In this document: piece after piece, positions 19,770-29,495 of the stretch | How the letters are laid out: each line of letters starts with the position of its first letter | Position numbering within the stretch: position 1 is the first letter of the stretch | Source: Diplonema papillatum | Taxonomy: Eukaryota > Euglenozoa > Diplonemea > Diplonemida > Diplonemidae | DNA: 64,000 bases | Assembly (NCBI GenBank): GCA_030068145.1 | Contig: JAPJBO010000346.1 | Location: 1 to 64,000, forward strand | Direction of reading: 5' to 3' | Translations under genes and position numbers: made by a program | The notes under the pieces: generated by a model | Database searches by the model: none | The model's input: the letters and a program-made list of their open reading frames with translations, nothing else | What the model was told of the DNA's origin: nothing

Positions 19770-20032
19770 CAAAAGAAACAAGGCCGGTCCAGAATACCGA
19801 TGAGAACCAAGGTATTTCCACCGAAATCCCCTGTTTCCACACCCGCTTTGCGGGTGTCACATGCCCTTTGCGGGTGTGGCACATGCCTTTTGCGGGTGTG
19901 ACCACACCCTCTCCTAGGACCTCCCGATCCACTCCAGCTCAGAGGCTGGAGTTCACCGTGCAGTGAAAATAGCCTATAAGGGGGGGGGGGGGGGTCAGCC
20001 GGCTGATGGATGGATGGATGGTTCTTAACAAG
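19770..20032 (-). repeat. Right inverted-repeat arm of the DNA element
   Basis: Reverse complement of the left arm: two to three GCGGGTGTGGCACATGCC units, a perfect small hairpin (ACACCCGC TTT GCGGGTGT at about 19840-19858), CTCAGAGGCTGGAGTTCACC, a G run at 19980-19993 and the terminal CTTAACAA. Shorter than the left arm. Confidence 0.8.
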
Positions 20033-20189
20033 ATGCCTGGGGGGGGGTAATTGGGGCTCATGTCGCGTTTCGTGGGAAGTCATTTGCATGCAAATGAGTG
20101 CCTTTGCTGCGTGACATCGGCGGGGTCATTTTTGGCGCGCTTCCGTCGAGGCTTGCCAGACTTTTTGGGCCTGAAAGGACAGGTTCCTC

Positions 20190-20345
20190 TTGTAAGGGGG
20201 GGGGTTGCAAGAACGTGCTTGGAATGAGTATGTGCTCAACACCGCACTGGTCCCGTCTGCGCCGTGTTTCGGTCCTTTAAGCCACGGACACATAAGGCGG
20301 ACCATCATCAGCGTGGAACCTGAGTGTCTTCCTCTTGTAAGGGGG
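20190..20345 (+). repeat. R3 interspersed repeat, 5' part
   Basis: Begins with a G run then TTGCAAGAACGTGCTTGGAA and includes GCCGTGTTTCGGTCCTTTAA and GCGGACCATCATCAGCG. Other copies: 22440-22740, 33175-33240, 34245-34507, 58570-58690. Confidence 0.8.
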
Positions 20346-20610
20346 GGGGGGTTGCAAGAGGAACGACCCCAAAACCGAACCCAAAACCGAACCTTCCAGA
20401 ATTAGATTTGGAAACCGAACCCAAAACCGAACCCAAAACCGAACCTTCCAGAATTAGATTCGGACACCGAACCCAAAACCGAACCCGAAACCGAACCATC
20501 CAGAATTAGTTTTGGAAACCGAACCCAAAACCGAACCGAACCCGAAACCGAACCTTCCAAAATTAGATTTGGAAACCGAACCCAAAACCGAACCCGATTT
20601 GACCTTTGGA
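20345..20610. repeat. Tandem repeat of CCGAACCCAAAA / TCCAGAATTAGATT units
   Basis: Variable numbers of a 12-base CCGAACCCAAAA motif are separated by CTTCCAGAATTAGATTTGGA-like blocks, four blocks in all. Confidence 0.9.
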
Positions 20611-20639
20611 GGAAGGCAATCAATGCGCCGTGGGTTAAA

Positions 20640-21330
20640 ACCTCAGTGTCCATCGGGGCCACATCCTTGGACAGGACTGGGTAGATAGCAGCAGTGCATG
20701 CGACATGCAGTGAGGCCGAGCGTGAAAGCAGGGACACGGACAGCGTCAGATGCAGCAGGTTGTTCGACCTTTGGAGGAAGGAAATCAACGCGCGGGGGAG
20801 CCAATGTGAAGACACCTAAGTGTCCATGGGGCCAGAACATCTTGGACAGGATTGGTAGATGGCCGCACTGCATACGATACGCAGTGAGGCAGAGGGCTAC
20901 GGGCAGCGTCAGATGCAGCGGGTTGTTTGACCTTCGGAGGAAGGCAATCAACGCGCGGGGGAGCCAATGTGAAGACACCTAAGTGTCCATGGGGCCAGAA
21001 CATCTTGGACAGGATTGGTAGATGGCCGCACTGCATACGATACGGACGGCAACGGGCAGCGTCAGATGCAGCGGGTTGTTTGACCTTTGGAGGAAGGCAA
21101 TCAACGCACGGAGGAGCCAACGTGAAGACACCTTAGTGTCCATCGGGGCCAGAACATCTTGGACAGGATTGGGTAGATAGCTGCACTGCATGCGATACGC
21201 AGTGAGGCAGAGGGCTACGGGCAGCGTCAGATGCAGCGGGTTGTTTGACCTTTGGAGGAAGGCAATCAACGCACGGAGGAGCCGACGTGAAGACACCTAA
21301 GTGTCCATCGGGGCCAGAACATCTTGGACA
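20640..21330. repeat. Tandem array, about 165-base unit, four to five copies
   Basis: Unit starts recur at about 20643, 20821, 20986, 21138 and 21302 with GTGTCCATSGGGCCAGAACA, ATCTTGGACAGGATTGG and TTTGACCTTTGGAGGAAGG. ORFs across it are repeat artefacts. Confidence 0.9.
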
Positions 21331-21418
21331 GGTCGACCGATGATCGCCGCACTTCCAGCAGTGTGCACCGAGAGATAGCGGCAACCAACTCGCCCGAGGC
21401 CGAGCGCGAAAGCAAGGG

Positions 21419-21769
21419 TCACAAGGACAGCTTACGATCGGACGCGGCAGGCTTCGGAGGCGGCGCCCCACCCAAGAGGTCGTCATCCAAGTCGATGCTC
21501 TGTCTCACCTTCGGCGCGGGCTTGGAGGGGAGCCCTCCTAATAAGTCGTCGTCTAGGTCGATGGCGGGCGACGGCTTGTCCCCTTGCTTTGCCGGCAGCA
21601 TACCGCCCAGCAGGTCATCGTCGAGACTAACGTGCTTTGCCTTTGGTGGAGGCTGGCTCGGCTTCCCTCCAAGCAGATCGTCGAGGTCGCTAGGTGGAGC
21701 TGCGGCGGCGGTCTTGGCGGGCACTTGCATGTCAAACAAGCTGCTGTTCAACGCGAGCCCGCCGATTTC
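21419..21769 (-). CDS. PH-SAM gene, exon 4: DDLLGG repeats
   Basis: Opens after a good acceptor (CATGCACCGCAG) in phase 0, matching the phase of exon 3's donor. It encodes EIGGLALNSS followed by four copies of a D/S-L-D-D-(D)-LLGG motif spaced about 22-30 residues by Pro/Lys-rich linkers. Clustered acidic di-leucine boxes of this kind bind clathrin adaptors in other proteins, which hints at a trafficking role. A TGA at 21419 could end the protein, but a strong donor (GTAAGC, after 21436) would continue it to another exon. The link to exon 3 is inferred from strand, phase and order. Confidence 0.55.
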   Translation of the reverse strand, partial: EIGGLALNSSLFDMQVPAKTAAAAPPSDLDDLLGGKPSQPPPKAKHVSLDDDLLGGMLPAKQGDKPSPAIDLDDDLLGGLPSKPAPKVRQSIDLDDDLLGGAPPPKPAASDRKLSL

Positions 21770-21884
21770 CTGCGGTGCATGGGTGTGTGCTTCGTTACGC
21801 GGGGCACGTCTCACGAGGTGTAAAGCTAGTTTTTTTTCGGCGCTTCCCAGGGATTATCCTTATCTTGCATACTTTGTTTGTTGT

Positions 21885-22115
21885 TTTACATAAGCGCCAG
21901 CTTCGGAAGGAAATGCTCGACAATAACTGCCAGACAAAGAACCGAAGGGATCCCAGTGCTATAACTACCGAACCACGTGTTGAACGGACGTGAGGTCAGG
22001 CGGGTCTACCCCAACACGACAAATCACACAAACACAACAGGTCAAAAGTCCTGAGAAGAAAGCAACACACGGTGGTGTAAGCGAAGAACAAAAGGGGATG
22101 AAATGGAGCAGGGAG
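21885..22115 (-). repeat. R2 element copy in intron 3
   Basis: Reverse orientation: TTTTACATAAGCGCCAGCTT, GGAAATGCTCGAC, GTGTTGAACGGACGTGAGGT and CACACGGTGGTGTAAGCGAA. Confidence 0.8.
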
Positions 22116-22274
22116 GCCGCGGTGGAGCGACGTGTCCATGTTTGATAGTTACAACAACAACACTACAAGGATACGCTGCAACCCGTTTTTGTGGTAATAA
22201 TGACGCGTTTGTTGCCATAAAATGCTCGACGGGCCGCTTTGTGCTTTTACAAAAAGCACTCCGTCTGATTCCAT

Positions 22275-22440
22275 GGGGGAGAAGTCCTAGTTTCGTGTTC
22301 AGGCAGAAGCTTGCCTCTCATGTACGTTTGGTGCTAGCACCCAGTCTTCTTCGGGGAAAATCTTAGTTTATTGTTTAGGCAGAGCACTGCCTCTCATGCA
22401 CGGTTGATGCTAGCATTAAGTCTTCTTCGCGGAATATGCG
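22275..22440 (+). repeat. R4 repeat, two tandem copies
   Basis: Each has CTTAGTTT..TGTTTAGGCAGA, GCCTCTCATG and TTGATGCTAGCAT. Further copies: 22983-23075, 23508-23600, 41730-41990, 57065-57115, 59985-60030 and, diverged, 32030-32075. Confidence 0.75.
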
Positions 22441-22740
22441 GGGGGGGGGGGGGATTGCAAGAACGTGCTTGGAATGGGTATGTGCGCCACCGCACTGGTC
22501 CCGTTTGCGCCGTGTTTCGGTTCTTTAAGCCACGGACACACAAGGCGGACCATCATCAGCGCGGAACCTGAGTGTCTGCAGACAGGACAGCGGTGTGAGT
22601 CGGGTTTGTCAGGCGGCTGTTCGTAGCTCGTCATAGCCAGGACCACCCGTGCTACTGAGCACAGGCGAATCCATCACGGGGAGAAGGCCCCTACAACCGT
22701 GTCTGAGCAATCAGTTTAAAAACTCAGGGCACTCGTCCTG
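22440..22740 (+). repeat. R3 interspersed repeat, full-length copy
   Basis: Starts with a 13-G run and TTGCAAGAACGTGCTTGGAA, includes GGCGGCTGTTCGTAGCTCGT, and ends near TGTGACTGCGACTCGC. Closely matches 34245-34507. Confidence 0.85.
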
Positions 22741-22749
22741 ATTGTGACT

Positions 22750-23280
22750 GCGACTCGCGGGGGGTGGGGAGGGTCGTTGCTATTGGTGCTGGTTTTGAGG
22801 GCTGAGGAAAAGTAAGAAATCCTTTTGTGGTGGTCTCCGCTAGCCCGGTAGTGTGTGCTACCGCCAACTTCTTTTACACCCGTTCTCTTCTCTACTCACT
22901 ACTGTACGTACTCTTTCACTCTTTTTCTCGCTTTGGCTTGGCAAAAAAGACTCCTGTGACCGACACCACGAACACATTCGCAGGGGGGAACAACTTAGTT
23001 TAATGTTTAGGCAGAACACTGCCTCTCATGCATGTTTGATGCTAGCATCAAGTCTTCATCGAAGAAAGTGTAATATAAGAGCTCGTCACTCGCACAACCG
23101 CGGCTGATACAAAACTAATGATGATGATGATGATGATGGGAAGAGAGAGTTGTTTTTCGTTGAACGCAGTGCCATATCGGTTTTTAAAGCTGGATTCAGG
23201 ACGCAAGTAAAAACGCCACGGTTTGCGGGGACGAGCTTCTCATTTCCTCCAACATTTCATGTTTGGTAAAAACCGTACAC
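22750..23280 (+). repeat. R11, R4 and R5 copies in series (intron 3)
   Basis: R11 (22750-22985; TGCTACCGCCAACTTCTTTT) matches 24000-24260. R4 is at 22983-23075, including the perfect palindrome TTGATGCTAGCATCAA. R5 is at 23080-23275. Confidence 0.8.
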
Positions 23281-23499
23281 CGCGAGAGTAGGAGAAAGTA
23301 GAAAAGGGAAACCAGAGTTTCCGTTGACCGCACTCCCCTGAGCCCAAATCCTGGACGTGGTTTCAGGTGGCAAATTTGGCAAATGATCATGATCAGAAGG
23401 TCCTACTTGGGCGGTTCAGTTTCCTCACACATTGCATGTGGCTAAAAACAAAATAGGGAAAAGGGTCGCAGGTGCAAGTGTAGGACTCCGCAGGTAGGG

Positions 23500-24370
23500 T
23501 ATGAGGGGGGGAATACTTAGTTTAATGTTTAGGCAAAACACTGCCTCGCATGCGTGTTTGATGCTAGCATCAAGTCTTCGGCGAAGAAAGTGTGAAATAA
23601 AATAGGGGAAAGGGAAAAAGGGTCGCAGGAAGTGTAAGGGGGGGGTCGTTGTATAATGGTCTAGCTTGGAGGGAATTGGAAAGGTTGGAAAAGGTTTTGG
23701 GGTCTCCGTCGGTTTGTGTTTTTTTTTATTATTTTTTTAAGAAATCTTTTTGGGGGGGGGGCTATTATTTTTTTTTTTTCGGGGGGGTTCGCGGTACCAG
23801 GGAAAGCCTGCTACACGGGAGCCAAGCTTCACGTGTTCGGCGGTACTGCAGAGCCACGGGCCTACGGGTCAAGTGGCTACCGATTTCTCAAACTAAAGCA
23901 TCAAGGCGTGGCGCACCGTGGGGGTTCGCGTAACCCTTCTTTTTCGGAAGATAACGTTATCTTTTCTTTTCTCTCTGGCGCTCTTTTTCTCTCTATCTAT
24001 CTCTCTCTATGGCTAAGGGGGGGTGATCGTTGTTTTTGGTGCTGGCTTTGAGGGAACAGGAAACATTAGAATTCTTTTTGCGGTGGTCTCCGCTGGCTCG
24101 GTAGTTTGTGCTACCGCCAACTTCTTTTACACTCGTTCTCTTCTCTTCTCACCACTGTACGTACTCTTTCACTCTTCTTCTCACTTTGGCTAGCCAAAAA
24201 AAAGGAACTCCTGCGACCGACACCACGAGCACATTCGCAATGAATGTGGCCCTGGGCCCCCCACGTGCGTACATGTTGAGCAGGGGTTGCCATGTAGCCC
24301 GTATCGGCCTGAGCCAACACTGTTACTTTGATGGGATGTTCACCGGGGAAGGGTCCGACCGTAGTCAACA
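23500..24370 (+). repeat. R4, G/T homopolymers, R12 and R11 copies (intron 3)
   Basis: R4 is at 23508-23600; poly-T and poly-G runs are at 23717-23790; R12 at 23820-23935 matches 56020-56115 (GTTCGGCGGTACTGCAGAGC); R11 is at 24000-24370. Confidence 0.75.
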
Positions 24371-24409
24371 GCAACGTCGAAAGTGTAAGGGGGGGTGAGG
24401 GGGACGTAC

Positions 24410-24889
24410 CTTGATCTTGTCCTGCGAGGCCATGATGGTGTTTTTGGCCGCGTGCGCCGCGCTCCAGCTGTTGGCGGGCACCGGTCCGGCGGCGGCGCGC
24501 TTGACCAGGTCGGGGTCTGCCAGGGCAGCGAGGATGAGCTTCCGATCCGCCACGCTGCGGATGTCGCAGTGGTTCTTCAGGTCGTCGTCGTCGACGAGGC
24601 CGCTGGTCATGACCTCGAGGCCCATGTTCCTGGCGGCGAGGCTCCAGTAGTACTTGGGGAGGCTGATGGCACTCAGAAAGCGGCCAAGCGGGTCGGACTC
24701 GTCGACGCCGCCCGGCGCCGGCATCTGCTCCGTGAACGCTGCCACCAGTTGCGAACGCGCCGCGGCCTCGGACGAGACCAGATCGGCACGGTCGCCCTCT
24801 TCGAGTCTGATCAACGGCTTCGTGGGCTCCTCCGTCGTCGTGATCCAACCCAGGGCTTCGTCCCCAACTAGTTCCGGATCTTCGAGTCC
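24410..24889 (-). CDS. PH-SAM gene, exon 3: third SAM-like domain
   Basis: 480 bases, 160 codons, between an acceptor (ACACGTGCAG) and a canonical donor (AAG then GTACGT), both phase 0. The domain runs from DPLGRFLSAISLPKYYWSL to LILAALADPDLV, with the sterile-alpha-motif layout: five short helices, hydrophobic first helix, G-L-V-D-D-D-DL turn. It is homologous to the two domains in exon 2, sharing DPLGR-L-AI-L--YY and GLVDD--L. SAM domains mediate protein-protein polymerisation or docking. The last 30 residues lead to a lysine-rich donor edge. Confidence 0.75.
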
Positions 24890-25149
24890 CTGCACGTGTA
24901 TTATATATTTAGACTGTTGCTTGGGTTCTCAGAGAAGTCGGTGCAAATAGGCGCGATGTTTGTTTGTACGTGCCCGGGGAGGATTAGCGTGTTAGTGAGT
25001 GAATATGATCGGTTGGCTAATCTTCTCCCAAAACACGCTGCCAGCGTTCTCTTTCGTGTTTACAACTAATAGTTTGTGCGATTTGACCTGCACGCGTTCA
25101 GGTTGAACCGCCGCCAACGTTCCTTTTTAGAGAAATAGTTCGCTTGGAA

Positions 25150-25600
25150 TTTCGGGGGTTTAGGGTCTCCGTGTGACCGTTCATGAATGGGCTCTTAGAG
25201 CAACGAAGGGCTATATGGTTACGGGTTGTATGTTTAGTGCACGCTTTCGTTATGGATTATGGCTAGCCATGTCCGGGACTGTTTGTGACCGACACCAAGT
25301 CCCTTCCTTCGTGGAGTGTAGTCTTGGGCCCCCCACGTTCTACAAGTTGAGCATTGAGTTCTTTAAGGTGCAAGTGCCATCAAGGCAAGTTGAGCAGGGG
25401 TTGCCTTGTAGCCCGTTCTTAGCTGTAACAAGTATGCGGAGGTGGTTACTGGTTGTCGCAAAAAAGACAGGCGCTTCGTTTTGTTTGTGCGTGCCGGTTG
25501 ATCGTTTTCCCACTTGTATTTACCCTGTGTGTATTCAGGTAAGGAATTCTGATCAACCACCAAAACACGCTGCCTCCGTCTCTTTTTAGCCTGCACAATA
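25150..25600 (+). repeat. Diverged R11 fragment followed by R9
   Basis: R11-like features (TGACCGACACCAAG, GGGCCCCCCACGT, GCAGGGGTTGCC, TAGCCCG) are at 25150-25425. R9 at 25446-25600 (GATCGTTTTCCCACTTGTAT, GATCAACCACCAAAACACGC) recurs inverted at 29340-29490 and at 36216-36340. Confidence 0.75.
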
Positions 25601-25959
25601 CATTGAGAGAGAGAGAGAGACGAGTTAGAGTGCAGGGACCATCTCTCCGAGGAGTATCCGGTCGCCCCACTACTATCCCGTACTACTACGGCGGGCGCAA
25701 GTCGTTGCGCCGTGGGCGCGGAGCGAGCCGTGGCCCTGTCAAAGATGATTGTTGCACCGATGGTGGCGCAGCCGGGGGCGTTCTGACTGGCGGACGAGAC
25801 CGCGTGGCAGGCGTGTGTTGGCACGTTGTTTCGCGGGCTCTCCTCCTTTTGGCAATAGCCCGCCCTATGGCGGCGGCTAGCATCTTGACAGAGAATCTCA
25901 ACTCCCACTGAACATAGGGTACGTCGTGCGGATATTCAGGCACGGCATCGTTCCAGCTG

Positions 25960-28900
25960 TTACGGGCGCAAATTGTTTCCAGCTTGCCCAACATCCACTC
26001 GGTCTTCCGTCCAGCCGCAAAGCGTGGGCGGTGGGTACAACCCGGCATAGCCGGCGCACCAAAACAGCGGAGGGAACAGACCCCCTGCCGCCACTTCCCA
26101 GGGAAGGAGGCGACTCCTGAGTCGGCGCAGCACAGGTCGTTGATAAAGGTACCCAATTTGCAGCCCCTTCTCGGCGAAGGTTCTCCCTGGGAGCTTCGAA
26201 CGCGTAAATGCCTCAAAATCAAGCGCGAGTTCCACGCCTGTCGTCGGGAGAGGGTTGGAGCTGACCCATGATAGACTCCGCAGCCAGAAGACCAACGTCG
26301 CTGCGAAGCGGGTTCCGATGTTGGTCGTTAGCAACTTACGACTGTCCGTTGCTAAGTGTACGTCGTATTTCGTCGACGCACCTGAGGCGAGTTCCCAAGG
26401 GCGTGTTGCCGCAAGGCTCCGCTGCGCCTGCGCCATCTCGATTGAGATCGTACCGATCAGCCTCTGGATCTTCTCCAGGAGGTCAGGAGGGGTCCCGTAG
26501 GGGGGTATCCCTCTAATGCACAAGCACTGGGGCATGTCCCGGACCATCGCCTCAGCAATGCAAAACCGGGATCGCAGCTCGTTCCATCTACAACCTGGGC
26601 CCGGACATTGCCAGTAGTAATGCCACAGGGTCCCCGTCGCACCGCTGTCGCAGAACTCGCAGTCGCCGCTCCCCGAACCCCACTTCCTGCGGCACCATTC
26701 CCGTGAGTACACCGCTCCCCCAATACATCGACTGATCGCGGAACTCAATTTGTGGTCCGTCGCGCGGTTCAGCCAAAGCCGATTCATGGCACGTACGTCC
26801 ACCCCTCCTTCGATTCCGTCAAATCCTTGTCTCTGTGTGGTCAAGTAACGCCACGCGCGCAGACGCAGGCCCTCACGAAAGAGGTGTGGGGCTTCTTTAC
26901 CGAGTAGCGACACGGGAGTCCCGTCGAAAGACAGGGACTGGAAGCTGTGCTGCGTGGCCCGTAGGAATCTTATCTCCCGCAGAAGATTAGCCATAAGACC
27001 TACGGGACCCTTGATAGACGAGTCGGCTCCCACGCGAAGGAGAGCGTCCATCCTCACCCGAAACCTCTCTTTCCCGTATTGTTTCACGAACGTGCGGAAT
27101 AAGCTGAAACCTGAGGCGCATGCCGGATCACACAGGTGTGCTTTTGCAACCAGGGAGAGAACCGCAAGAGGGCTCTTCGCCCGGTTAGATCGAGGGATCA
27201 CGCAAGCGGAGAGTGCCGTTCGGAGCGTTGAGCTGTTGACGAAGCCACCTGTTGTATTCGTGCAGTAGGCCGCCCCGTAATACGCGGAGGCTGCGATCGT
27301 CTGCATTATGCGGAACTTCGTGCGATGCATGAGCGGCGCCGCCTCAAGTCTGGCCGCGGCCTCGACCGTGGCGTTGGCCCTGCGGTTGTCAACGGGTCCC
27401 TCTGTGCCCAGGGGGACACCCAAAACCTTCACTATTTTGCTCGATCGAATTATTTTGCGACCGATCACGAGGCGAGGAGGCTCTGGGGACGTCGAGAAGG
27501 AGACCGACTTGTCCTCGTTGAGGGCAAAGCCTGTCAGGCTGTCGAACACCTCTGTGGTTCGAATTCCCTCTTGGAGTAGCCTCGCAAGTTGCGACAGCAG
27601 GTACAGATCGTCGGCGAACGACTTCGGACTCACCCGAGCTCGGCTGACCAAGGCCTTCGAGAGAACAGAGAGGAGCGCGTTGATCAGGACCACTGATATC
27701 GGGCAGCCCTGGAGAATTCCGTTGGTGACAGTGAACATCTCGCCGACTCCCAAGGGGTACCGGAAGCGACGCCTCAGGTGCTTGTATATGTGGCGTAAGG
27801 GTGCCAGCACACGCTCGTGAAGCCCAAGCGCCTCCATCAAGTCGAGCACCAGGGCCTGAGGGACGCGGTCAAAGCACTTGGCAAAGTCGAGTGCGACCCC
27901 GCACAGGGGTGTACCGTTTGTCAGTGATTCCTCTATCGATAGGGCGATATCCATGACCACGTCGTCGCAGGAGTGGCCGTGCCGGAAACCATGTTGCGAC
28001 CCGTGAATCCATAGCTCTTGCCAGAGCATGACATCCTGTAGGCGCACGCTAGCCCAGAGTCGGTATACCACGCTCGAGACAGTAATCGGACGCAGCTTCA
28101 GTGGATCACTCCCTTCTCCTTTAGGAATTAAGGTGACCATTGCGTCCAGGACTCCGTCGGGCCAGAAGCCGGTTTCCTCTACCTCGTTGAGCACCGCGAC
28201 AAAGCTTTCCAGGATTGCATTCGGCAGAACGGCGATTTCACGCATGCGCCAGCCGTCGACACCGCAAGACGTCTGTACGCTCTTCTTTTTCGCCACCTGA
28301 CGAAGCCGCTCGGCCGTGATCGGATTTAGATTGCATGGGTGTTGCGTGATAAAGTCTTTGTACTCCTGGAAGAAAGGGGCAAACTCGGGTTCCCTCTTCT
28401 CGGCGTACATGCGGAGCACTGGATCCCAACTCCTCCTCACCAACGCGTCAACTTCTGCCAAGTTCGCAGTGAGCCGCCCATCGGCCCCAGTTACAAACGA
28501 TAACCCCGATGGCGCGTCTTTCTTCACCCAAGCGAACGATTCCTTCCCCAGGGGGTCGCGAAGCTCCCGCTGACTCCTCGCGCTCTTCAGGTATCTCGAA
28601 GTTAGCGTGCTATGCGCCAGGTCACGACACAGTCCTGAGACGGTAAACGCGAGGCCTCTTCCGATTTTCGCTGACGGCGGCTCGGGTGGCAGAGCACACT
28701 TCCCATCCGTGCGCTGCAACACGAAACTTCGAAAGGAGCGTATTTTCGTCCACTGTCCCTCAAGCTGGAAGGGCAAAGGGCCAGGGGAGACGATTGTGCT
28801 TTCCCATTTGGCTCTGGCGGCTGCGTACTCCCGTATGCGCCCAAGGAGACACCTGGCTCTCTTCAAAGAAGCTGTATCGGCTCCCGCACCTTCAGGGGAC

Positions 28901-29010
28901 GGCCTCGCCGATACTCGCTGAGAGTTCAATTCCCGACGTACGCCACGGCCACAGTACCCGGTTAGGTTGCCTTCGATTCCGGATTTGAGGATGAGGTACT
29001 CTTCCGCAGC
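25960..29010 (-). CDS. LINE ORF2: reverse transcriptase with C-terminal zinc finger
   Basis: Open from just after an in-frame TGA at 29011-29013 to the stop at 25960; the sequence before 28929 is also open, so the protein is a continuation of the endonuclease part. Motifs in order: LIPKGEG and KLRPITV, GSQHGFRHGHSC, VALDFAKCFDRVP (catalytic Asp), NGILQGCPIS, SFADDLYLL (catalytic Asp pair near 27610), then a thumb and a long tail. The zinc finger is CEFCDSGATGTLWHYYWQC, the C-x2-C..H..C pattern of LINE C-termini. All RT motifs are intact. Confidence 0.85.
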   Translation of the reverse strand, partial: AAEEYLILKSGIEGNLTGYCGRGVRRELNSQRVSARPSPEGAGADTASLKRARCLLGRIREYAAARAKWESTIVSPGPLPFQLEGQWTKIRSFRSFVLQRTDGKCALPPEPPSAKIGRGLAFTVSGLCRDLAHSTLTSRYLKSARSQRELRDPLGKESFAWVKKDAPSGLSFVTGADGRLTANLAEVDALVRRSWDPVLRMYAEKREPEFAPFFQEYKDFITQHPCNLNPITAERLRQVAKKKSVQTSCGVDGWRMREIAVLPNAILESFVAVLNEVEETGFWPDGVLDAMVTLIPKGEGSDPLKLRPITVSSVVYRLWASVRLQDVMLWQELWIHGSQHGFRHGHSCDDVVMDIALSIEESLTNGTPLCGVALDFAKCFDRVPQALVLDLMEALGLHERVLAPLRHIYKHLRRRFRYPLGVGEMFTVTNGILQGCPISVVLINALLSVLSKALVSRARVSPKSFADDLYLLSQLARLLQEGIRTTEVFDSLTGFALNEDKSVSFSTSPEPPRLVIGRKIIRSSKIVKVLGVPLGTEGPVDNRRANATVEAAARLEAAPLMHRTKFRIMQTIAASAYYGAAYCTNTTGGFVNSSTLRTALSACVIPRSNRAKSPLAVLSLVAKAHLCDPACASGFSLFRTFVKQYGKERFRVRMDALLRVGADSSIKGPVGLMANLLREIRFLRATQHSFQSLSFDGTPVSLLGKEAPHLFREGLRLRAWRYLTTQRQGFDGIEGGVDVRAMNRLWLNRATDHKLSSAISRCIGGAVYSREWCRRKWGSGSGDCEFCDSGATGTLWHYYWQCPGPGCRWNELRSRFCIAEAMVRDMPQCLCIRGIPPYGTPPDLLEKIQRLIGTISIEMAQAQRSLAATRPWELASGASTKYDVHLATDSRKLLTTNIGTRFAATLVFWLRSLSWVSSNPLPTTGVELALDFEAFTRSKLPGRTFAEKGLQIGYLYQRPVLRRLRSRLLPWEVAAGGLFPPLFWCAGYAGLYPPPTLCGWTEDRVDVGQAGNNLRP

Positions 29011-29331
29011 TCACGAAGTCCGTTGCCAGAGGAAGTTCACCCGGGGGCTACCTTCGAGCCCGGGGGGGCAAGGGTCCCCGAGGCGGTACTTCTCAGAGAC
29101 GTTCCGGAGGGCATTCGGGTCGTCCAGGCCGCTCAGCCCGGTGCTTGGAATTGCCCGGGGGTACCGGAGTACCGGGTTCAGTTGTTGGAATACTGCAAGA
29201 TTAAAGGTGGCTCGGACCGCCTTGTGCGTAGGGAGGCCGGCTTCGAAAGTCTCCACGCGACCGAGAGCGGCAGAAGCGACTTCGTTGGTGAGAAGAAGGT
29301 CGAAGCAAGTCGTTGAAGGGCAACCCACAAG
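29011..29331 (-). pseudogene. LINE endonuclease remnant (C-terminal part of an APE-type domain)
   Basis: Reads PSTTCFDLLLTN and GLPTHKAVRATF, matching the IDxxLTN and final His (S/T-H-x-A/P-V) segments of apurinic-like endonucleases. The N-terminal two thirds are absent. Same frame as the reverse transcriptase but separated by one TGA at 29011-29013, probably a mutation of a dead copy. Confidence 0.65.
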
Positions 29332-29339
29332 ATTGTTAG

Positions 29340-29490
29340 TACTAAAAAGACGCAGGCACCGCTCGTTTTGGTAGCGATCAGAATTCCCAACCTGAAAATG
29401 GCACACGGGTGAATACAAGTGGGAAAACGATCAACCGGCACGCACACAAACAAAACGAAGCGCCGGTCTTGCGATGGTGGAAACCCCCGG
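29340..29490 (-). repeat. R9 interspersed repeat, inverted
   Basis: Reverse complement of 25446-25600 (ATACAAGTGGGAAAACGATC, AAACAAAACGAAGCGCC). It borders the donor of exon 2. Confidence 0.75.
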
Positions 29491-29495
29491 CACAC

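Larger units (their letters stand above)
16770..20032. mobile_element. DNA transposon-like element with terminal and subterminal inverted repeats
   Basis: The ends are TTGTTAAGGATC (left) and, reverse-complemented, TTGTTAAGAACC (right); on both sides a GGCCGG/CAGCCGG block and a run of at least 13 C follow. Further in, 17032-17240 and the reverse complement of about 19770-19963 align over some 200 bases, including GGTGAACTCCAGCCTCTGAG, ATCGGGAGGTCC and a cluster of GGGCATGTGCCACACCCGC repeats. Between the arms are two plus-strand ORFs (17322-18302 and 18725-19711). No target-site duplication is clear. I cannot assign it to a known superfamily. Confidence 0.75.
25600..29340 (-). mobile_element. 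Non-LTR (LINE) retrotransposon, 5' truncated, in intron 2 of the PH-SAM gene
   Basis: Same strand as the host gene. It keeps the end of an APE-type endonuclease, the whole reverse transcriptase and a C-terminal zinc finger, then about 350 bases to a TCTC-rich 3' edge at about 25600. An R9 repeat lies on each side in opposite orientation. Truncation of the 5' part is typical of target-primed insertion. Confidence 0.8.

Noticed and set aside
25960..28929. Start of the LINE protein at 28929
   Set aside because: That codon is TTG, and the frame is open further upstream to the TGA at 29011; it is not a real start.
29011..29013. UGA as a sense codon in this organism
   Set aside because: The TGA here and at the gag ends could suggest reassignment, but the long exon at 37771-41653, the transporter and the other exons contain no in-frame TGA, and TGA ends the sulfotransferase and recombinase at sensible places.
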